Below, one piece after another: positions 1 through 8,800 of a DNA stretch of 10,528 nt. How positions within the stretch are numbered: position 1 is the stretch's first letter; each line of letters opens with the position of its first letter. The translations under genes were made by a program, and so were the position numbers. The stretch is from Phoronis pallida (lineage: Eukaryota; Phoronida; Phoronidae). A model generated the notes under the pieces. The model was not told where the DNA came from, ran no database searches, and saw only the letters and a list, made by a program, of their open reading frames with translations. The stretch is from positions 1 through 10,528 of the forward strand of contig JAOXYC010234792.1 of assembly GCA_028565715.1 (NCBI GenBank), in the 5' to 3' direction.

Positions 1-1207
1 CTTCCTAACCAAATTGAAATTACATTCCAAAAGCTTATTTGAAAAAATAAGAGTCATGTCCAAATTACTGTGGAATGGCCCTTTAAATCAAAACCAACTC
101 AGAGAGAACAGAGAAGATATGTTATTGAATTCATAAATTGGCATTTCGAATTAAAACAACATGACATTTGAGTTTTCGCCAACTTAAACATTTCCCACGA
201 ATTTGACAAAAATTTACAGTCACAATGAAGTCAGTCAAGAACAAATAATGGTTAGCACTTTTTTGGAAAATCCAAGAATTCTCTTTTAATGCAGAATTAA
301 CCAACATCACTTACTACAAAAGAGACCTAAATTCACTTCTCAACAATTTTTTTTGATCAGAACAAACACCTTGACTACGTACTCTTTATTCCTACAAAAC
401 ATATTTTTTCCATCTGGCGCCAAGTGGAATTTCAAGGTTTGGCATTTTTCATAATTTCTAAGTCTCTAATGGGAGTGGAAGTCATAGGCTTCATGTGAAA
501 CTATGCATGTTATTTTGCCTTCCCTTTTAGTCTGCTAATCAGTAATATGACTGAACATTAATCTGTTGCCATAGTAACCAGGTGCAAACGACATGTGACC
601 TGTTTATAGCAGTGATTCACACAACTGACTTATTTTTACATATTACTTGACACATGTGATCTTTGTTTAATGAAGGCAGCCATTAATTGGAATTTTAGAA
701 TAATGATGGAATTCCAAAAGTATTTCAAAAATCTTATTTTAAGCTTAAATGTTTACCTATGTTTTCATTTGATTTTAGTCTTTACAGATAAGTTATTGTT
801 TCTAATTAGGTCTAGAATCTTAATAAATTATCAAAGGTTTTTCTTAGTCTTCTGTTTAAAACATTAATTTCTTGGCAGGTATTACATAATAATTTAATTT
901 CCTACCAAGTGGCATTTCCTCATTTTCCTTGATTAATATGGACTTGACGGCTGACCCAGTTGTTTTTATCTGCTCATTATTCAGTCATGAATTATTTAAA
1001 CACATGGTATGGGGGAATAATTTAAAACCCAGGTTTCAACAAGTGCAGGCATATTGCATGTAACCTACTAATAAAAATGTAATAAATCATTTATTAAGGA
1101 TATGAATCATGTTCAATAAAAGTTTCGCGTCACCTGTACTTTATTCTTTTGATAGAATACTAGCCAAATAATGTTCTTTTGGTTTCTGATAACAAAACTT
1201 CAAGACG

Positions 1208-1246
1208 GAATTCTACATTGTCCATAGATTTGACAATGGAGAATTC
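1208..1246. repeat. Short inverted repeat (hairpin)
   Basis: Fifteen-nucleotide arms at 1208-1222 and 1232-1246 pair with a single mismatch around a 9-nt loop; each arm ends in GAATTC. It could be the core of a tiny foldback element or chance in AT-rich sequence. No function is assigned. Confidence 0.55.
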
Positions 1247-1873
1247 TAATAAAAACATTCCAGTTTTTTAATTGCAACTGCTCGCCTCTATATTAACATT
1301 AGAAATTTGGCGATGACGGAATGTGTAGATCGCCTAATCCACCTGCAGTGGGATTCATAATTGCCCTCACTGAAGACTCCTTACCAGTTGGTCACTTTGT
1401 GAACTGTATAAGTTTGCTTAAATTGAGTAACCATGACGATCATATTTCACACCTGAAACAGGAGCTAGAGGAAATTAAATATTCATGTAATTGCATCAAT
1501 TTGTGATCAATTCATGAGATAAGTTTACATAATGAGCATAATTTGTTTTTGTATGCTGGCATAATGGTTCTCACTAGGGAAATATGTTGTTACAGTTTGC
1601 AATGCATTCCTTCTCTTCGGATTCATCCAAAATTCCCCCTAAAAACATTTAAATCAAGTTAATATCCCTCCACACTCAAAAACTTATTCATCCCATGTCT
1701 TTTTCAAGCCTGATCAGTTACAAGTTAAGAAATTATGATTAACTTTTTTTAATCCTCAAACTAAGTATTTTCTGGTTCAAAGAAAGTAAAAGCGTGAAAA
1801 CTGTAACAATTGTTGTGCCGGTGTACCATAGAATATTGACCCCATAGAATAGTGACCCCCGGGTCACTTTTCC

Positions 1874-1940
1874 GCTATAGAAAATTGACCCACCCGCTAT
1901 AGAAAATTGACCCACCCGTACCCAATAGAAAAGTGACCCC
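1874..1940. repeat. Tandem 22-bp repeat inside the foldback MITE
   Basis: Two identical 22-nt units (1874-1895 and 1896-1917, GCTATAGAAAATTGACCCAC plus CC) are followed by a diverged third unit (1918-1940). The units contain the same ATAGAAAA-TGACCC word as the element's terminal repeats, so they look like internal amplification of the end sequence. Confidence 0.85.
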
Positions 1941-2191
1941 CTCTCAAAAAGTTTTATTATTGACATTTATTGAGTTATTTGAATTTTAATTTACATAATT
2001 AGGACTCATACCATACAAAGAACATGTAGTGTCATCACATTTTTAAAAAAAAAATCTTATTTTCTAGCAAAATATTAAAATATGCAGTATCTGACACCTT
2101 GTCAACAAATCTCGTGAAATTGCGTTATTCAGTCAATGCATTATATTGACTGAATAACAGGAATTGCGAGAGGTGTTGGATACTACAGGGT

Positions 2192-2233
2192 GGGTCACTT
2201 TTCTATGGCTGAAAAGCCATAGAAAAATGACCC
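2192..2233. repeat. Stable hairpin with GAAA loop inside the MITE
   Basis: Arms at 2192-2210 and 2215-2233 pair over 19 positions with a single mismatch (2198 with 2227) around a 4-nt loop GAAA (2211-2214). The arms carry the element's TGACCC and CTATGG words, so this is part of the repeat structure rather than an independent gene. Confidence 0.8.
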
Positions 2234-2525
2234 GGGGGTCACTTTTCTATGGGGGTCAATATTCTATGGTACACCGGTCACCATGCTATAAAATTCAATT
2301 TCTTGGGTGGCTACAGTAACATTCAAGTGACTTTTTTAAGCCTTCTGCCTTCATTGCAAGAATTGTAATAATTCTGCACATTTAACATTCTAGCTAGTTT
2401 TACTCCATTGAAAGTACGCAATGTGTCATTCAGGTGTTACATATTATTAATATATTTTAGTTATTGAATATGATTTTTTATAACAATACCAATAATTTGA
2501 CTAATTTAATTCTTTTGTTTTACAG

Positions 2526-2819
2526 TTTTTGCTCAATCATTCACAGTGGAACCCCAAGATAAAGTGGCTTCACTTGGTCAGAATGTGACTTTATTGTGTG
2601 CGTTCAACAATCCGGGTAACTTAGCAAAATCGTGGAGCAGTACTGAAAACCAAATTTTATTTACCAATGATGATAAATGGATAAGAAGTAATAGATATTC
2701 CCTGGATACAACTAGTGGTTATAACCTAAGGATAACAAATTTAGAGCGAGGAGATTTTGACTCCTACACATGTAAGCTGCAACAATCAGTGTCAAAAACA
2801 GTCACCCTGTCAGTGCTTG
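2526..2819 (+). CDS. Exon encoding Ig domain D1 (V/I-type, nephrin/Kirrel-like)
   Basis: The exon follows a pyrimidine-rich acceptor (AG at 2524-2525) and ends at a GTAGGT donor at 2820. It is phase 1 on both sides and encodes residues 1-97. The Ig hallmarks are all visible: B-strand Cys24 in LLCAF, C-strand Trp36, the E-strand YNLRITNL, and the F-strand motif DFDSYTC with Cys82. The Trp-to-Cys spacing of 46 residues is typical of V or I-set domains. The stretch R56-Y57 through YNLRIT resembles the first Ig domain of Kirrel/nephrin proteins. N19-V-T is a glycosylation sequon. The first residues, FAQS, look like the end of, or the region just after, a signal peptide whose main part would be in an upstream exon. 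The first codon is split, so this cannot be the start exon. Confidence 0.93.
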
Positions 2820-5800
2820 GTAGGTACATTTCAATGATTTAAAAAATATATCAATTAATGTTATTGACTCATTACAATTGATGAGCCCACATATTAACGT
2901 TCTTTTTCATATTTTAACCTCGTGTCCTAACACCAAAAGGTGCCTTCCTCATCTTGAAATGGTCCCAAGATATTCAACGTTATTATAAATTGGATAATCA
3001 ATGGGTCTCAAAACTTGATCAAAGGGCTTTTAAGACATTAAAATGTACATCAAATGGATTGAAAAATTTGACAATCCTCATCTAATATCCATTTAGATGC
3101 CATGCTATTCCATGTAATAAATCCCTCCATTCAACTACCTATTTACCTAGAAAACATCTTGCTATCCCAAGTGTACTAAAATAACAGGACACAATGAGCT
3201 TGTGTGTTGTTGTATGTTGTAACGTTGTCATAATATTAGCTTTCTAACTCACATCCAGGTCGATATGTTGTATTGTCAATGCATATCGAATCTTACCTAT
3301 GACAGTCCTTGCTAAAATAACAAAGTGTACGGAACATGTGCAAACATAGGGAATAGAAACGGAAATGAAATCTGTTTTTGTCCAATTTAAAAACACACTG
3401 GCATTGATTTCTGGTATGTTTCTCTGAAAGCTTCACCTTTGCTTTACTGAATGGCTGCAGGCTTTTGGAAACTGCGATTCATTCAAGTCGTACAAAAATA
3501 CATGTCACAAAAATGTTCTAAATTCAAGTTGTTGCCTCTTTATGTATAGAATCGAGATATCTTAATTCTTTGAGACCCGTAACCAAAATATGGAAAATTT
3601 AAAACGGCTTTCCATGATACCTCACACCACATTAATAAAAAAACATTCTGGTGATTTATGGTTTAGTAGGGGTCATTGGCATTTTCCTTTGGTTGTCACT
3701 CATAATTATTGAAGTAGCATTACCATTTTTGTCCACTTACAAAATTAGGACTTTCCTGTGACATTTATGGTTGATAATAAAAATAAAATTTAATTTGCTT
3801 ACTGTTCCAGCACCCCCAAATGCTCCTACATTAACAGACAGTGGTCCTCCATACAGGGAAGGTGATGAAATAGAGTTTACCTGTAAATCATCAGGTGGAT
3901 ACCCAGCACCACTGTTACCAATTTACCTGAATAATACGGTAAGTTGGAAGTGTCACATATCCATTGTAAAATGCATTCATTTGTCATCAGAAAAGTGCCC
4001 CAAAATCAATATTTGGACTTTACCAAAAATAATTTTGCATCCATCTGATTGCAGGAAGTATGGTGTTTGAGTATGATATTTTTGTTGATGATCCCAGAAA
4101 TACAGTGTTGACAAATAAAGGTGTTCAGTTCTGAGTTTGTGTAAAAGTTGATTTGCCATTCTCAAGAAAATTAGGTTTAATCTACACTCCTTGTTTCTCA
4201 ATAAGTTTGAATGACAGAAAAAATGCATAGATAATTTTGTTTTCTTGATTGAGCCTATTGATTTTATTTATTTAATTTCCAGGAGTTACTTGGTTCAAGT
4301 TACATAAGCCCAACTTCCAACTATGGTGAAGTGACGAGAACTGTGAAACACACACTGTCATATATGGATCACAGAAAGACAGTTTTATGCGAGGCTTTTA
4401 ACATTGAAAATGACGACAACAAGCTAAAAGCAGAAAAGGAACTTGTAGTGCAATGTAAGACAAAAATCAGTGGCTAAATTTCATCCAAGATGGGATCTTT
4501 TTCTAGCTCTAAGAGGGGGTTTGGAATCATGTAATTTAAGTGGCAATATTTTAGGTTAAAAGTAGGATACAATTTTGATAAATTATTTAATCTTTTCCAG
4601 CAATCATTTTTGGTCACATCACGTGACCTATTTCTCTCAACTGGGAAAAATGTTTTTGAAAAATATTTCATGGCCTGGCTGATTCATACCTTATTTATTA
4701 TCAAATATCGTGACTGATGATAATCTCTTTATTGAGATGGTAAATATTATCTGCATCCTTGATAGAATGCACTTTTCCCCATTTTTAAAAGTGATCACTT
4801 GACTGGTTTCATATCATTGTAGATAAGCCCCGCCCCAGCTTTAGTCGGAGTACATTAACTATCGTTGATGGATCAGGGCCAAATGAGTTAACATGTAATG
4901 TACAGGCAAACCCAGGAGTTTCATCAGTCATATGGTCCAAAGATGGTAGCACCATTTCAGGTAAATACATTTGATGGAGAACCTATTTCGTTTAACTGCG
5001 ATAAATGACTTGTGGTGTGAAGATATTTTGAAATTTGAAAATGTTATGTATTCTGAAACTTGTAACCATAAAAACACACCTTGAAAACACCCTAACTCAA
5101 TTGTTTACAGCCTTCATTTCATTCTATCATTCATCACGATTCTGGAAAATACTCTTTAATATGCAACTATGACTTGATGAAATTCTCACAACCGTGAAAA
5201 CAGACATAACTTGATTTCATCTTTATTTATTACTTCCTGGAAAAATTCTCCTAATATACCATTTTGGCTTGTCAAAGTCCTCACTCTTTTCCTTCTATTA
5301 TAGGAACAGACTTCACTCATATCATTAACCCCACATTGAAGTCCTCGAGTGGGGTGTACAAATGCTCAGCAAGTAATGGACTTGGCGAAGGGAGTGCTAC
5401 AATACAGGTCATAGTTCAATGTAAGTATAGAGATTTCATGCTAGGAAATAAAAGTATTGTATTATTCATGATAGTTTCCAATTCATTTATGACTACTTTA
5501 ATAAAGATCAAATGTTTACAATATAAGCAGGTAAAAATTGGTATAATTTGAACCATCAGAAGTGTTCTTATTAAGAATGTATCCTTTCATAGCTTAACAC
5601 ATCTTGAGTTATATATTTCCTATATTGAGTTTTAATTTTTCAGATGAACCCAGCATTACAGGCTGTGCTTCAACTGTGACTGTCAGAGAGGGCCAGCCTG
5701 CCAATATCTCATGTACAATAGAGGCGAAACCTTCTCCATCATCAGTGTATTGGACCAAGAAAGGATCCACACAACAGAGCAGTGGCTCGTCAAAATCTTT

Positions 5801-8800
5801 CGCCAGTGTTTCAAAAAGTGATGCTGGAATCTACGTAATCACAGCAGAGAACACATTGACACCCACAAATAAACCATCAGCGCTTGGAAAAGTACACAAG
5901 GATATTGAACTTGTTGTTCAATGTAAGTTTCGAGGAAAATCAAATTTCCTGTTTATATTTCCATTGTTTACACCATCATTGAATAGCAACTTACACATAA
6001 CCACCATTCCAATCCAACTTAAATAGCTCTCAAAATTTCTCAAAATTTTCCCGTTTGGCATTTGTTTAACAATGATTTTTTTAAAATACCAACCTACTGA
6101 GCTTTGATTCTTGGTGTCATCTAGTAGAATTAAGACTTTTCAAAACAATGACAATGTTTTACTTGTTGCAAATTTTAAATGTTCATGAACGTGTAGTAAT
6201 AATAATAATAATAATACCCAGTGCTTATATAGCGCTTTTTCATTCAAAGCGCTTGACAATTCTCAATTTCATTACCCAGGCTGCGGATCTGTTCACTCAA
6301 GTACAATTTCAACTCCCCGGGGAGCATACAGCAGGCGTGCGGTATTCCCGAAAGAAATCGCAACAACCTTTTGCTAAACACTCACAATGCCATCCTATCC
6401 TATTAGCCCAGTAGATGTTGTATGTGATTCTCCGATGATTTCTTTTGCAAACCCCCAACAGTTTATTGAAGGCAAAATGAGGCAAATTAAGACCAGGGGA
6501 ATAATATGGACAACCAGTCTATTAATACATATTTTCTTTTTTCTATGTATTAAAAGATTGTCCGTAATTTTCCTCGTTGGTCTCGATCTGGGGTAAAAGT
6601 TCAAATCAACTAGAAATTGTCTGTATGAGTCCTTTGTTGAACATTACTAACTTGCATCTTAACAAAAAACGTTCCAAAAAATGTAAAAGGACTAATGACT
6701 TGATGGCATAACCACACCAAAATTAGAATTAAAACTTGTTTTGTTGTTAAACCTGTATATTTCCCTTGACTTCCAGATGTGCCGGGTCAAGCAGCTATCT
6801 CAGGTGCCTCATCCTACTTCCTGGTGGATTCACTTATAGAACTCACCTGCACTGCTCAACCAACAGGTAAACAGACAGTTAGGCTATATGTCACACAGCT
6901 AGATTTGGTTTTCATCTAGTTTGATGTGAAATATGACTATGACCGCGTGGACAAAACTAGAATTCTAGCTTCACATGTGACATTCACATGTAAACCATGC
7001 ATCCCTCTGCAGTCTTCATTGCTTCTGTAGTCATTTTATGGAACTTAAACCAAAATGTATAAAAATATTGATTGGAACAAAAACAATAAAGTGGGGGCCA
7101 TCTCACAAGTTTAAGGGCTATAAGACTGGCCATGGTATTCTTTTAACACTATTCATTGATCCAAGACACAAAAACTGTTTGCACTATTTTGACTTCACAG
7201 GCCAGGGGCAATGTCAAAATTGGCATAATCTTGGCAAAGAAGGTATCCATGCGTCAAATCTTTGGTGTTGTAATACAAATGGGTGTGTCCAATCTTGAGG
7301 TTCTAAGACTTATTACTAAAACTTGCTCTGATTAAAAAAAAACTTGCTCTGATTTTCAGGTGTCCCAGCATCTTCCTCCTATGAGTGGCAGAAGGATGGT
7401 GTCAAGTTGCCATCTACAGGTGCCACCCATACAGTATCCCAAGCATCACTGTCTGACAGTGGGACGTACACTTGCATACCCAGGAATGTCATTGGGGATG
7501 GAACACCTTCGTCTGTTGATGTTGTTGTCAATCGTAAGTGAACACAAATATCTGGTATCTGAAATTGTACGTTTTTCATTTTTTGCACTTTTATTATTAA
7601 CAGAAACTAGCCAGGTATAATCTCTACACCTGATTTTTGGTTCACAAACCAAATGAGCCAACCTCACTTCCTATCCTTTACTTAATCTAAAATATCACGG
7701 CACAGTGTAGGTTAAGTTATTAGATCTGGACACGATGGACATGTTAAATGAGAACAGTGTGCTGTAACAGCCTAATTTTGACACATTGAAAGTAGGGGAA
7801 ATTAGGTATAATTGCTCTTCTACATACAACCTTGACAGTAGGAGCACTCTTCTGCATTGTTAAACTGGTCACTATTGTGGTAATTTTAACACGTTGTCTA
7901 TTGTGGACAAAATTGCTGCAAATAGGGCTATTTACAAAATTGATTTTGGAACTAATGCTTCAACTGTGTTATATCCAAAGTGTTACATAAATGCACACAA
8001 ATTCTCAGTTTATTTTTGAAAAAATGACTTAAAATGGAATTTATTTCTCTGGAAATATGAAACTTAAAGCTCTTAAGATGGTCCAACTAAAGAATTCCCA
8101 TAATACCACAACAAATACCAAATTAGTCTAATTGCAAAATTACTTAATTGCTGGGTAACAACCCTAAATTATACTTGTACACGGAACCACAGATCATTAT
8201 ATAATAAGTAACTCCTTAAGAAAATATAATTGGCGATTTCATGCAGAGAGAATCAGAAATGTGTTCACAGAATACATTGTATTATATTCACATAATTCTA
8301 GTAACAAGTAAGTCAGGAAAATTTCCAAATTTCACATGATATAAATACATGCGCAATTTTTTGTTGTTGGTATAATTGGGTAACAAACCCTCACGTAAGC
8401 ACGTTTCATTAAAAACACGGCTGTGTATGCTATTTACCATTTATTTATTTATTTACTTTTCCGGGACTACGAAAAGACTCGATGCAAAGTGGTAAATAGC
8501 ATACACAGCCGTGTTTTTAATGAATTTTTTTTTGTCTGTATTATACTATGTAGTCACTAGTCCAAAGAAACACTATATTATTTCCACCACTTTTCAGTTG
8601 TGCTGTCACCTTTTGGCAAACATGCTTACTAAAAGTAAAAACACAAATGCATTAAACTTGGAAATCCCATAGTTATTGATTGCTGGGATAGCTTTCATTA
8701 AAAAGAATTTTTAATAGCATGTTGAATTTAAAATCACCTTTTTGGGATTTTTTAAATTTCTTAAGAAAAATAATATGAGTTATAATTTCATTACAGAACT

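Larger units (their letters stand above)
1818..2277. mobile_element. Foldback MITE with long imperfect terminal inverted repeats
   Basis: The left end (from 1818, CCGGTGTACCATAGAATATT) and the right end (to 2277) are inverted copies of each other over roughly 55 nt, with one indel and very few mismatches. The similarity continues inward in patches, so the ~460-bp unit is a large imperfect palindrome. At its centre a perfect 13-bp stem (2124-2136 with 2146-2158) closes a 9-nt loop. There is no transposase frame, so it is non-autonomous. The boundary is ambiguous because the outermost CCGG is itself palindromic: it may be the end of the terminal repeat or a 4-bp target-site duplication. The superfamily is not assigned. 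A minus-strand open frame across 1739-1966 is simply this repeat read as protein. Confidence 0.85.
1..2525. other. Upstream intron or 5' flank, no exon recognised
   Basis: This AT-rich stretch precedes the first recognisable exon. Because that exon starts inside a codon, at least its 3' part is intron. I looked for a signal-peptide exon (ATG, hydrophobic core, phase-1 GT donor) and found none I could support. Open frames such as 670-867 and 1321-1506 show no Ig-like or other recognisable pattern. The contents that can be named are an imperfect hairpin at 1208-1246 and a foldback MITE at 1818-2277. No convincing promoter was seen. Confidence 0.6.
5923..6776 (+). other. Intron 6 (854 bp, phase 1, between D4 and D5)
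   Basis: This intron is rich in repeats: a (TAA)n tract with a SINE-like fragment, an inverted repeat at 6508-6562, and one copy of a repeat also found at the window's right edge. The open frames of 69-88 codons within it overlap these repeats on both strands and are not genes. Confidence 0.85.

Noticed and set aside
670-867. Plus-strand 65-codon open frame with hydrophobic residues (possible signal peptide)
   Set aside because: The hydrophobic part is internal and preceded by charged residues, there is no convincing phase-1 donor after it, and base composition is that of the surrounding AT-rich DNA.
1321-1506. Plus-strand 61-codon open frame with a short helix-like Glu/Lys segment
   Set aside because: No family pattern, no good splice sites around it that would join it to the Ig exons, and a length expected by chance.
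1739-1966. Minus-strand open frame with repeated GSLFY and GQFSI words
   Set aside because: The amino-acid repetition only reflects the ~17-nt monomer of the foldback MITE read as protein.
2820-2825. Alternative donor GTACAT at 2824 for the D1 exon
   Set aside because: It would shift the phase and break the join to D2; GTAGGT at 2820 gives the phase-1 exit that fits.
6957-6980. Perfect palindromes CTAGAATTCTAG and TCACATGTGA in intron 7
   Set aside because: Such short palindromes are expected by chance in AT-rich sequence of this length and no function is implied.
7038-7298. Plus-strand 86-codon open frame with several cysteines, possible alternative exon
   Set aside because: It lies between the two halves of D5, resembles no domain, and its inclusion would disrupt the D5 fold. 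The TTCACAG near 7200 looks like an acceptor but has no matching in-frame donor that I could support.
7379-7667. Minus-strand open frames overlapping the second D5 exon
   Set aside because: They are antisense shadows of the plus-strand coding exon and its downstream intron.
8153-8391. Two similar words GGGTAACAACCCT (8153-8165) and GGGTAACAAACCCT (8378-8391)
   Set aside because: Too short and isolated to call a target-site duplication or a repeat family; no element with matching ends lies between them.
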